Origin: a virus
DNA length: 42,793 bases
Virus record (IMG/VR): IMGVR_UViG_3300028030_000028
Span: 1-42,793 of that record
Strand: one strand, 5' to 3'
A program made the translations under genes and the position numbers. Positions 28,661 through 38,204 of the stretch are shown here, one piece after another. Every line of letters begins with the position of its first letter. The stretch's first letter is position 1. Below the pieces are notes generated by a model. That model did no database searches. It was given only the letters and a program-made list of their open reading frames with translations, and was not told the origin of the DNA.

Positions 28661-30493
28661 ATGCCAAGAATAAATCCAATACACCTTCGAAGAGTTAACC
28701 CAATAACGGTATCTGGTGCTCCTGGGAACGTCAATCTAGGCGCAGGTACTGTAGCAACTCCTAGAGCCGCAAGTCCAGCTCAAGCTCAGTTTATTGGCCG
28801 AGATACTCAACTCCCCCTGGTCTTGGGACAACAAGCTGCTGATTTAGCTAATACGCTTAATTCAGCTATTACTAAGCGAGCTCAGGTTTTAGCGGCCGCT
28901 GAAGGTATAGAAACAGCTAGAGGGTTCATAAAAGACCAGGACACCCGATACATGGGCACCCCTAATCAAGATCTTAAGACTATTCCCGCATTTCAAAGTG
29001 GTAAAGCTTATGTACAAGCCGGTGATCAATACCTGACTCAATATGACTCTGACCGGGAAAAGGTAGCTAAATCTTTAGATCCAGCTGCTCGATTAGTTTT
29101 TCTACAGAAGACAGACGGACATCGAAACGAGGTATACCAGAAGATTCAGGGCCGTAGATATAAAGAGCAAACAAAATACATTCAAAAACAGCTCTCATCC
29201 GTCGCGGAATCTAATGCGAGGCTTATAGGAGATAAAGCTTTTAGAATCCTTTCAGAAGTCAAAACAACGCTCCCAGAGGAGCTAAAAGCGAGAACTGCAG
29301 AGTTAAATGTAGAACTCTCTGCAGAAGCTACTCGTATAGCTAAAGCCAATGGTGTTCCTCTAACGGTTGCTAAAGATACTGCGATTTACAATGCCTTACG
29401 AGATATCTATAGCCGAGAAGAAGGCGATGCTGTAGCAACCTTAGTTGAAGACCAGTGGTTAGATGCAATAACTGATCCAGATGTAAAAAAGAAAGCCCAG
29501 TCTTTACATACTGAGTACATAGATAGACACTATAAATTACTTAAGGCGGCTAATGACTATGCCGACGCGGAGGATAAATATGCCTACCAACAAAGAGAAA
29601 AACAATATTACGACGAAGTTTTGGGACTTAAGCATGCGGGAGATGCTCAGCCTATTATTGCGAAAGCTTATGCCTATAGTCCTTATGAAGGTCAGAAAGT
29701 GGCTGCCCTGGTTAAGGCTTTAACCTCTAACAATTCTGTTAATGCTGAAAATGCGACCTTTACAGCGATGGCTAAACTTAAAGGCTGGTCGCCATCAAGA
29801 GCAAGCTTAATAGCTGAGCAAAATGGGGTTAATCTTGCTAAAGCTCAAATAGAAGAAATAGCTAAAGCTTGGCCAACAAACGTAAGGCATAGGACCAAAG
29901 ATTATGTTGATCGCTTTAGCTCTGAATTTCAACGGCTAATGGGTGCGCAATCTGATTTTGCTTCCAATATAGCAGCACTTATGTCTGGAGGAAAAACTAA
30001 TCCTAATAACCCGGCTATTCGTCAGTTTAAAATGTGGAAAACTGAAATCCAGCAAGGTGTAGAAAAAGCTTTATTGTCTGATGGGGACCCTGATGACTTT
30101 TATAATAAGTTTGTTGCTTCTAGATTGAACCCAGATAAGATCAACTCTATGTTTTTAAAGTTTGAGCCTAAAGATTCCATAGTTCCTGTTGGGCTATTTA
30201 AAAAGCTTCCAAAAGACGGTCTTAATTCATATACTAGCGTGGGAGTCTTAATCAACTCCTCTGGTATGCTATCTAAGCACGAAAAAGCCCAGGTACTTAA
30301 ATTAGCTGAGGCAGCTGATTCAACAGACCTTAAAGTTAAAAAACGAGCAATAGGTCAGTTAGGCCAAATTTATAAAATTACACAATCCCGGATCTTTAAA
30401 AGAACAAAGCAGTCAGACATGTATAGCGAATGGGTCAATGAAATTCCATTCCAGTGGTTTGCAATTCGTGCAAAAATAGGAGACTCAGAGTAA
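28661..30493 (+). CDS. Internal virion protein (gp15-like), 610 aa
   Basis: Almost entirely helical by pattern, rich in Ala, Lys and Gln, without membrane segments, as in T7 gp15-type ejection proteins. The position between gp14-like and the giant protein matches the T7 order 14-15-16. It starts 1 nt after the previous stop without its own ribosome-binding site, so it is probably translated by re-initiation. Its stop overlaps the next ATG as TAATG. Sequence similarity to gp15 itself is not visible; the call is by order, size and composition. Confidence 0.72.
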   Translation: MPRINPIHLRRVNPITVSGAPGNVNLGAGTVATPRAASPAQAQFIGRDTQLPLVLGQQAADLANTLNSAITKRAQVLAAAEGIETARGFIKDQDTRYMGTPNQDLKTIPAFQSGKAYVQAGDQYLTQYDSDREKVAKSLDPAARLVFLQKTDGHRNEVYQKIQGRRYKEQTKYIQKQLSSVAESNARLIGDKAFRILSEVKTTLPEELKARTAELNVELSAEATRIAKANGVPLTVAKDTAIYNALRDIYSREEGDAVATLVEDQWLDAITDPDVKKKAQSLHTEYIDRHYKLLKAANDYADAEDKYAYQQREKQYYDEVLGLKHAGDAQPIIAKAYAYSPYEGQKVAALVKALTSNNSVNAENATFTAMAKLKGWSPSRASLIAEQNGVNLAKAQIEEIAKAWPTNVRHRTKDYVDRFSSEFQRLMGAQSDFASNIAALMSGGKTNPNNPAIRQFKMWKTEIQQGVEKALLSDGDPDDFYNKFVASRLNPDKINSMFLKFEPKDSIVPVGLFKKLPKDGLNSYTSVGVLINSSGMLSKHEKAQVLKLAEAADSTDLKVKKRAIGQLGQIYKITQSRIFKRTKQSDMYSEWVNEIPFQWFAIRAKIGDSE

Positions 30494-33400
30494 TGGCTGA
30501 TATTTATACTCAACTTATAGAGGCTAACCAAACATCAAATGATAAAGACGCAAATACCTCGGCTTTTGATACTTCCTGGCTTGATTCTCCTTCTGATACC
30601 CAGACTGATAATGCTACTCAGCCTAACCAGTCTAATGATGTATTAGAGCCCAGGCCTTTATCTACTGAGGGCGAGACTCCTACTCCTACTTCTACTCCAA
30701 CATCTGAAACTGAGACACCTGCTTCTACGTCTGAAACTGAGACACCTGCTTCTACGTCTGAAGCTAAAACACCTACTGAGACGCCTGCTGAGACGCCTGC
30801 TGAGACACCTGCTGAGACACCTGCTGAGACACCTGCTGAGATACCCACTGAGACACCTACTTCTGCTCCCGGAGCTGAGTCTTCAGCAGCTGAAGTTATT
30901 GAGCAGGCCAATGTAGCAGACCAGGGTGAAGCTGCTCCGGATTTTCAAAAAGCTTTTGATATGGAGCACCTTATTGATGATACCTTTGCTGAAACTAAAG
31001 AGTTAGCAAAAGATCCTAAGAAGATGGCTGAAGTTCATGCTATGATGACTCAGTATCACCCCGCTGGGCCGGCAGTATCAACAATTAAGTTTCCTAAAGA
31101 AATCAAAGCTTCAACTTCAGAAGCTGAAGGCCAGTGGGATAATGCTGAAGCCGGTGAAAATAAGTTAATGGCTACCTCTCTGGGCGATGCATTCTTTCTT
31201 ATTACTCGAGGTAACTTTACTGAATACGATGCTAGGTATCAGCAAGGTGAAGCTGAAGAGGCTTTGCGAAAAGGGCTGTCTGGCCACGCTGAGTATATTG
31301 CTAAGGCCTTGGGCATCCACGAAGCTACAAAAGAATATCGTCAACGACGAGAGGTTGAGCGAAATATATTCTTAGCGCAGAACCCAGGGAAAGAAGAAGA
31401 GTTCGATAAACAGTTTCCCGCTGAGCCTGAATTGACCAAAGAGTTCGCAGACAGCATGCATTTCTTTACCAAACAAAAATGGCAAGAGATGCAGGAGAAC
31501 GTCAAGAAGTACCCGAGTTCTCGACTTATGCACTTTCTGGATACTAAGGCAGCTGGGATGCTATCTGAGGCCACCCTGGGATTCTGGGAACCCACAAAAA
31601 CGCGGGATCCTACTATTCCAGAAAGGATTATTGGTGCTGGTGTTGGAGCATGGGCTTCAGCAGGTACAAGTCGATTGATTCCCATACTTCGTGATATCCC
31701 CCTGGTCTCTGATTTGTTTGGCGCTAATGTTTCTAAGGGCAAGTTTGCCGCCGAGATGGCAGGTATTACTGCAACTGAAACTACAGTAGTTGACCCCATT
31801 TTTGAACATCTTGAGGAAACTGAGCCTTACAATGCCGAGTGGTATAAATGGATGCACATTGGAGCCTCGTTAACCGCAGGTATTGCTACCGCTCATGCTA
31901 TTGGAAAAGTCGCTGAAGTGGGTCATTATATCTATGCTGATCCTTCGCTAGCGCACCTTAATCTAGGTACCCACATGAACAATCTAATAGTGGCTACTGA
32001 AGCTTCATTAGCTACACGTGGACCTTTAGCCAGAAACAGTATACTACGAGATTGGATGCTTCGACATGCGATGTCCACCCCTGGTCTTACAAATGCCGCT
32101 CGTCGTGATCTTGAGAATGCTTATATTATGCAGAAGAAAGAGATAGCTGCTGGGTTTGATGATGAACTTAAGGTCTTTCCAGCACATTACGAACATCCTG
32201 CTATTGCTGATATACGTGAAAATGTAATTCGTCCGCAATTACGAGGATTTAAAGATCAATTTATCAACGCTGACAAACGCAAGGTCGCTGATCTTAAGTA
32301 TAAAGCTCTGACTCAAGTCGTAAACAACCTAGAGAAAAAAGGCTACTCTGGCCTACTTACCGATGAAGGCGAGATTCAGAAAGAAACATTTAACCGGGCC
32401 TTAACTTCGGCTATTAAGCGGGAATTTAAACAGTCTCCTGAATTAGCTGATTACTCTGACGAATTATATGAATTGTATCAAGCTTCACAATTTCCAACAT
32501 CGTCATCTATTCGAGAGTTATCAGAGATGCTGGCAGACCAGGATGTTGAGAATTTGTATTCAGCGCTAGAAGACGTAACAACTAAATCTTACTTAGCTGA
32601 ACAAATGCACCCTGAACTTAAGGAAGCTGAAATCGATCAAGTTCTAGATCGTGAGTATACTCTGGCTAAACAGCTCTATGCCAAAAAGTTTGATCCGTCT
32701 CTGTTTCCTGATCTTGAGCCTGCTAATTTTCCTGAGCTCAAGAAATTTGTCGATGACTGGAATCCTGAGGCCTTCGGTGACTTTCTCATTAAAGGCAAGC
32801 AAGAACTTCGTAAGCATGCTGAAAACTTGGTCAAAGCTGATAAAACCCAACAGGCTAAGATCGTTAAGAGTGTTGGCCTAACACGTGAGGGCGAGCTAGT
32901 TATCAATCCAGGGAAGGACTCCGTCATTGCTAATCGTCCTATGACCTCTGAACTGTCTGATACTCTTCGGCAGTTGGTTTATATGGATAAAGCTTATGCG
33001 GTCGGACTGCCTGTTGTGCCGAAGAATACTGTCAAAACTCCATCTTTGTTTTCAGGACGAGCTCTTAAGACCCCACACGAGGTTAAACAAGCCATTTATC
33101 GAGCGTATAGTCGAGCTAAGCTTATCAAAGGCAAAGTTCATCAGTTTCCTATCCAGGATGAACTAAGATTAGGTGAGCTTTTCGACGTAGCTTCATCCGG
33201 TCCCAAATCACAGGGTCGCACCTATACCACCTGGTCTTACGATCAAGGAATTGATTTAGCTAATAAGATTCGAAACATACCTTATGGCAAGCGAGCTACT
33301 TTAGACTTTAGCAAAGTTAAAGCAGGTGAGTTTAAACCAGGGGTGTCAGCCAATCCTGAGGTGCCTAAACTTAATCAAAGTAAGGCTCTTAAATGGGTTT

Positions 33401-36240
33401 TAGAACATCAAACAACAAAATCGGGAGCCCCTTTACCCTCAGAAATTCAGAAAGCAGTTGAGATTTATAAAAAGGGAACTGTTAAAGGCTTTCAAGTTCC
33501 AGAGGCCATTAAACAAAATCCTGCTAAAGCTAAGGCTTTTGAGAATATTATGAACTATCTTGAAAGCCAGAAGGCAGTAGATACTTTAGATTATAAAACT
33601 ATTGAAAACCAAGTACTGGCTCTTATTGAGAGCACTGAGTTATCCCCCGAAGAACTTGACACTGCGAAGAGTATTTTAACTAAGGTTAATATAGTGACGC
33701 CTATTAAAGGCGTTAAGGCTAAATCAGCTAAGGACCTAGGATTATCTGAAACTGAAAAAGACTTCTTAGTTTCGCATTTTGAAGGCCCAGAGGTTACGCC
33801 TGCGCAAATGATTGAGGTTTTAGAAAAAATGGGGAAAAAAGACCCTAAGTATTTAGATATAGCTTCTGATATTAAGAAAGCTCAATTTAATGGTGAAATT
33901 CGAAATCAAGCGCCTGAACAGCAGAAAAAACTCAGGGATGCGGTCCAGAAGATTACTGACTTTTATGCTCATGAATTTGCAGCTCCTGAGTACTCAAAAG
34001 AGCAGCAAGAGCTCTTCAATAAACTAATCAATATAAAAGAAAAAGGGGCTAAAGCCCAAATTTATCAAACAGTCGCCAAAAGTAAATTATCTAAAGATGA
34101 AAAAGAGGCATTACGGTCATACCTTGATCTTTGGTACAAGGCGGCTAAAAAGAGTCCGCTTCTCGCCACACGTGACTATAATGCTTTTGTCCTTAATAAG
34201 GTTAGAGATCTAGGCCTTAGAAAAGGCGGAGCTTTGAGCGATCTTCCTAGGTTTTTGAATACCCACTTTTCCCGTAAAGATAAGCAAGAGTTACTTGATA
34301 CTCTTAAAACTATCGCCAAAGATCTTAAACCTAGTGGGGACTTTATTGAAAATCCGGCAGAACGAGCATTTAATAAAACTACTGTTGAACAGCTCGATGC
34401 GCTGGTTCAAGAAAAGATTCGGCAGTCGGCTAATGATCCTAAGAAAGCTCTTAAAGAATGGAAGGCAATGCGTAAACAGTTTATGAAAGATGTATCAGAA
34501 GGATTACCGTCTGAACTTCCGGAGCCAAATACATCTCCATATGTTAAAACAACGTATACTGAAGAAGAGCTAGCACAAAATAACCAAGCTATGCAAGAGG
34601 CCCTTAGAGATCCTAAGTTTGCGATAGCCAAACAAATCATAAGTTATGATCGAAAGAATCCCCAGTTCTTTAGTTCTGAAGTTAATGAGATGATGGATAA
34701 GCATCGCGCATACCAACGAGCTCTTGAAAAGACTTTACAGAATTATACAGGCTGGGACAAATCCCTAGATAAACTCGTATCCCACCCTGGTATGCAAAAA
34801 ACTCTCAAAGTTGATCGTATGATTAAACAAGAATCTGCTAACCTTGTCGGTACCCCCTTTGAACAAGGAGTTCGGTATTTGAGACTTGGATTTCTTGATA
34901 AACTAAGGGGTACAAAAGAACTCGATAATTTCACTGCTCTTACTCACAGAATGCAGCAAAATCAATTTCTAGATGCCTTAAGAGCACGTATGGGAACTCC
35001 AGTAGATCTTGATAGTTTTACCAATGAAGAACTTAGAGATCACATTATCGAGAAACTTTCGCGAGATATATCAGAAGCCGATATTAAAGACCAGGGAGTA
35101 ATTGATAGCCTCGAAGAAATTGCCGTGGCTACGGATCCTCTTACTGGTCAAAGAGAGACTTATGTGCCTGAGAATATTAAGCGAGCCCTGGGCTACAGTG
35201 ACCCCGACCTAATTGATGTCCAACGAGCAACAGCTACTGAAATCACTGAGTCATCAAAAGCTCCGTCATTACAAGTACGAGTAACCAAAGTAATGAATAA
35301 ACTACTAGATGATACTGTCGATACTTCAAGTATGGCCATTAGTGATATTATAACCCGACGAACGACCGATCCTTTATTTATGGAGGTCTTAGACCCTGAA
35401 GAGATTGTCGAAATATCTAAAAACATGGTGATCTCAGGTAAAGAACAGTTCTTAGCAATTCCTAAAGTTAAGAAGGCTTTAGGTCTCTCTAAAATCTCCC
35501 CTGGTCTTTCTGAAAATAAGGTGAGTCGGCTGTATAAACTCTATAAGGGAGTAGAGGCCAAGAACTTAAAGCGGTTTAAAAAATACTTAAGCTCTAAGGA
35601 GTCTACAACTTTTATGAAACCTAACGACCTTAGCTCAGGTCGCATAAATGCGTTATCAGATAACGCAATAGGTTTGGCTGTAATTCGTAGAGGTGTGCTG
35701 GTTCAACAAGCCATACGAGAGACCCTTGAAAATGGCCAAGTGAATTCTAGAACCCTTAAAAACTTGAATAGATACTCAGTTAAGTTATCTTCACCTACTG
35801 CGGCTTATAAGTCTATGACTAAAATCTTATCAGAAGATTTTGTTTCAGTTAAACGAAACTTAGACAGATTGTACGCCACGCCTAATAGTCAAATGATCAC
35901 AGCTCAGTATCTCACTTCTTGGCAACATGAAGTTGAGACGGAAGACGCTATGCTTCGACAAATTCTTAATGCTAGGGGGGACCGTCCGCGGGATATAACC
36001 AATATGCGCAGGGCCATTAGTAGATATGCAGAGGCGGTTCAGCAAATTATTAACAAACAAGCGGTTAACCGGGTAGGAGAGTCTATTGACTATATGAGTC
36101 AATCGTTACCTGAACAAACTTTTTCAGCCTCTCGAGCAACCGAAAGTTTAAAACCAAAAACTACCCAACAGCTTTCACGCGAAGAAAATCTTAAAGCGTC
36201 TATCGACCAGAAGAAAGCAAAAATTCAAGGAGCTCAGTAA
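30493..36240 (+). CDS. Giant internal virion/ejection protein, 1915 aa
   Basis: The largest gene of the window. An acidic Thr/Pro/Glu-rich disordered N-terminus (about residues 10-145) contains TPAE repeats. A small Gly/Ala-rich hydrophobic stretch around residues 380-480 (IGAGVGAWASAGTSRLIPIL and IGASLTAGIATAHAIG) could insert in a membrane. The rest is long helical protein. No transglycosylase or protease motif is recognisable, unlike T7 gp16. The start at 30493 overlaps the previous stop (TAATG); the open frame begins at 30454 but a start there would overlap 13 codons without ribosome-binding site. It ends in a TAATG overlap with the 654-aa gene, with which it probably works as one unit. 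Confidence 0.85.
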   Translation: MADIYTQLIEANQTSNDKDANTSAFDTSWLDSPSDTQTDNATQPNQSNDVLEPRPLSTEGETPTPTSTPTSETETPASTSETETPASTSEAKTPTETPAETPAETPAETPAETPAEIPTETPTSAPGAESSAAEVIEQANVADQGEAAPDFQKAFDMEHLIDDTFAETKELAKDPKKMAEVHAMMTQYHPAGPAVSTIKFPKEIKASTSEAEGQWDNAEAGENKLMATSLGDAFFLITRGNFTEYDARYQQGEAEEALRKGLSGHAEYIAKALGIHEATKEYRQRREVERNIFLAQNPGKEEEFDKQFPAEPELTKEFADSMHFFTKQKWQEMQENVKKYPSSRLMHFLDTKAAGMLSEATLGFWEPTKTRDPTIPERIIGAGVGAWASAGTSRLIPILRDIPLVSDLFGANVSKGKFAAEMAGITATETTVVDPIFEHLEETEPYNAEWYKWMHIGASLTAGIATAHAIGKVAEVGHYIYADPSLAHLNLGTHMNNLIVATEASLATRGPLARNSILRDWMLRHAMSTPGLTNAARRDLENAYIMQKKEIAAGFDDELKVFPAHYEHPAIADIRENVIRPQLRGFKDQFINADKRKVADLKYKALTQVVNNLEKKGYSGLLTDEGEIQKETFNRALTSAIKREFKQSPELADYSDELYELYQASQFPTSSSIRELSEMLADQDVENLYSALEDVTTKSYLAEQMHPELKEAEIDQVLDREYTLAKQLYAKKFDPSLFPDLEPANFPELKKFVDDWNPEAFGDFLIKGKQELRKHAENLVKADKTQQAKIVKSVGLTREGELVINPGKDSVIANRPMTSELSDTLRQLVYMDKAYAVGLPVVPKNTVKTPSLFSGRALKTPHEVKQAIYRAYSRAKLIKGKVHQFPIQDELRLGELFDVASSGPKSQGRTYTTWSYDQGIDLANKIRNIPYGKRATLDFSKVKAGEFKPGVSANPEVPKLNQSKALKWVLEHQTTKSGAPLPSEIQKAVEIYKKGTVKGFQVPEAIKQNPAKAKAFENIMNYLESQKAVDTLDYKTIENQVLALIESTELSPEELDTAKSILTKVNIVTPIKGVKAKSAKDLGLSETEKDFLVSHFEGPEVTPAQMIEVLEKMGKKDPKYLDIASDIKKAQFNGEIRNQAPEQQKKLRDAVQKITDFYAHEFAAPEYSKEQQELFNKLINIKEKGAKAQIYQTVAKSKLSKDEKEALRSYLDLWYKAAKKSPLLATRDYNAFVLNKVRDLGLRKGGALSDLPRFLNTHFSRKDKQELLDTLKTIAKDLKPSGDFIENPAERAFNKTTVEQLDALVQEKIRQSANDPKKALKEWKAMRKQFMKDVSEGLPSELPEPNTSPYVKTTYTEEELAQNNQAMQEALRDPKFAIAKQIISYDRKNPQFFSSEVNEMMDKHRAYQRALEKTLQNYTGWDKSLDKLVSHPGMQKTLKVDRMIKQESANLVGTPFEQGVRYLRLGFLDKLRGTKELDNFTALTHRMQQNQFLDALRARMGTPVDLDSFTNEELRDHIIEKLSRDISEADIKDQGVIDSLEEIAVATDPLTGQRETYVPENIKRALGYSDPDLIDVQRATATEITESSKAPSLQVRVTKVMNKLLDDTVDTSSMAISDIITRRTTDPLFMEVLDPEEIVEISKNMVISGKEQFLAIPKVKKALGLSKISPGLSENKVSRLYKLYKGVEAKNLKRFKKYLSSKESTTFMKPNDLSSGRINALSDNAIGLAVIRRGVLVQQAIRETLENGQVNSRTLKNLNRYSVKLSSPTAAYKSMTKILSEDFVSVKRNLDRLYATPNSQMITAQYLTSWQHEVETEDAMLRQILNARGDRPRDITNMRRAISRYAEAVQQIINKQAVNRVGESIDYMSQSLPEQTFSASRATESLKPKTTQQLSREENLKASIDQKKAKIQGAQ
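30697..30861. repeat. Short tandem repeats coding the Thr/Pro/Glu-rich segment
   Basis: Two copies of a 27-bp unit (ACTGAGACACCTGCTTCT and following bases) are followed by five to six copies of a 12-bp unit GCTGAGACACCT or GCTGAGACGCCT, encoding AETP. In frame and slightly diverged. Confidence 0.85.
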
Positions 36241-38204
36241 TGGGTATTATTCAACAAGGCGCAGAAGCTGTCCGGTCAGAAGTCCCCACTTCAAGGGGAC
36301 TTGCTGAGTCATCGACATCTATTAGAAAAACAATGGCCAACGCGGCATTTGAAATAGGAGTTAACAATATGTTAGCTCAGTCTCACACTGGCATAGTCAA
36401 CCTCTTATCGAATGCCGCGGCTTTAGCAGTTAAAGGGCCTGAGACCGGAGTACGGGCCGTACTATCAATGGGTAACAAACCTGAGAGTCGAACCTATTAT
36501 CCTGAAGCTCTTGCTGAACTCACTGGTCTTGTAAGTGGTATTGATAAAGCTGTCAGATATTCTGGTCGTCGTCTTATGAACGGAATTACTCGGTCAAATG
36601 AAACCGTTGAAGAATCGCTGAGTAAGGTTAATTCTCTTAAAGAGATCGCTGATGTTAATGACTTGTATCTTAAGAATCGATCAATTACGAAAGAGAACTT
36701 GGGAGTAGAGGATATTCCATTAGTAGGAACCCTAGTTGATGGTTTAGGATCTATTATTAATGCCCCTGGAACTATGCTAAACCATACTGACATTACTTTC
36801 AAGATGATCCATGCTGAGCAAGCGAAAGAAAAAATGGTCATTAACATGGTGAAGTCAGGTAAAGCAAAAACCCCTGAAGAGGCACGTCAAATTATTAATT
36901 CATCTGAAGATGCCCAGAAATCTTTAATTAACGAAGCTGAATATTATACCTATCAAGCTCATCCTAAATCTAAACTGTTCTCTTGGATCATGGATAGCAA
37001 GCTGACCGAAGCACCAGGGGTTAGATGGCTGATTCCCTTTAAAAGATCTATTGCTAACATCCAAGAAATGGGTTTTGAGTACTCCCCCCTGGCCTTTGCG
37101 GTTCCTGAGCTTCGTAGACGTATTCTCTTTGGTACAGAAGCTGAGAAAGCCGCAGCTCGAACTAAGCTGATTACCGGTTCATTTATGCTAGGGCTCTTAG
37201 CGTATAAATTAAATGATAATCTTACTGGTGCAGCACCACGAGATCCTGTTCAACGTGAGATGTGGCAAGATACCTACGGTAAAGAATTTACTTTTAAAGC
37301 AGGAGACCAGAGGGTAGAACTTGATACTCTTGGACCTTTAGGTGAAATGCTCAAAGCTGTAGCTCTGTACAAACAATGGGCAGCTAATGAATCTGCTTTA
37401 GATGAGGGCGACCACCCGATGAATAAACTGGAAACCGTACAGAAGTACGCGCAGTTTGTTCGTCCTATTATGGAAGTGCTTACTGATGATTATTGGACCC
37501 ATAATTTAGCTGAGTTCTACAACGATATTGACATGGCTCTTCAAGAAGGCAATATTAAACCGCTTGCTCGATGGGTTGAACGAATGGGTGAACTTACCGT
37601 TCCTTTAGCCGGTGCACGCGGAGTTCAACGTATAGTTGAAGATCAAGACCCGACTAAAAAAGAATACCGAGATATCGGGGACCAAATTAAACTTATGATC
37701 CCCGAGCTTCGTAAGAATCTTCATCAGTCCTACTCCTGGGATGGCTCGCCAATGCTGGTTAATAGATTCCAGGGGTTTAACACTTTACCATTTATACCAA
37801 ATCCTTATCATAAAGATGATCCTATCCGTGATGCTTTGATGCAGTATAAAGTCAAATTCCACAAGCGCCAGGACTTTGTTCGCACTCCTGGAATAGGAGG
37901 AAAACCTGGAGTTAAAGTCCAGATGAACCGTGATGAGTGGGACGCATTTAACGCCCTTATAAATAAAGGACTACCTGACCAGGGATTTCCGTCAATTCGA
38001 GATATCATGGGAAGTGTAATTGAGTCCCGTAAATTTGAAAGACTTGATAATGACGATCAACGAAATATAATGCTTAGCTTAGTCAGAGATCGATACTTTA
38101 AACAGGCTAAACAGATCTTTTTGTTAACTCAACCTGGTCTTCAAGAACGCAGAAAACTTGCTTACATTAACCAGCTTAACTGGTATAACAGAAAGGAGCA
38201 GTAA
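36240..38204 (+). CDS. Internal virion protein, C-terminal-module type, 654 aa
   Basis: Has the segment VRWLIPFKRSIANIQEMGFEYSPLAF followed by a small hydrophobic helix (TGSFMLGLLAYKL) that I recognise from the C-terminal part of very large podovirus ejection proteins, where it is usually fused to the part encoded here by the preceding gene. Another hydrophobic stretch lies near residue 45 (TGIVNLLSNAAALAV). AAGGAGCTC lies before the ATG, which shares one base with the previous stop. Possible roles are DNA ejection across the inner membrane or internal core formation. Confidence 0.78.
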   Translation: MGIIQQGAEAVRSEVPTSRGLAESSTSIRKTMANAAFEIGVNNMLAQSHTGIVNLLSNAAALAVKGPETGVRAVLSMGNKPESRTYYPEALAELTGLVSGIDKAVRYSGRRLMNGITRSNETVEESLSKVNSLKEIADVNDLYLKNRSITKENLGVEDIPLVGTLVDGLGSIINAPGTMLNHTDITFKMIHAEQAKEKMVINMVKSGKAKTPEEARQIINSSEDAQKSLINEAEYYTYQAHPKSKLFSWIMDSKLTEAPGVRWLIPFKRSIANIQEMGFEYSPLAFAVPELRRRILFGTEAEKAAARTKLITGSFMLGLLAYKLNDNLTGAAPRDPVQREMWQDTYGKEFTFKAGDQRVELDTLGPLGEMLKAVALYKQWAANESALDEGDHPMNKLETVQKYAQFVRPIMEVLTDDYWTHNLAEFYNDIDMALQEGNIKPLARWVERMGELTVPLAGARGVQRIVEDQDPTKKEYRDIGDQIKLMIPELRKNLHQSYSWDGSPMLVNRFQGFNTLPFIPNPYHKDDPIRDALMQYKVKFHKRQDFVRTPGIGGKPGVKVQMNRDEWDAFNALINKGLPDQGFPSIRDIMGSVIESRKFERLDNDDQRNIMLSLVRDRYFKQAKQIFLLTQPGLQERRKLAYINQLNWYNRKEQ

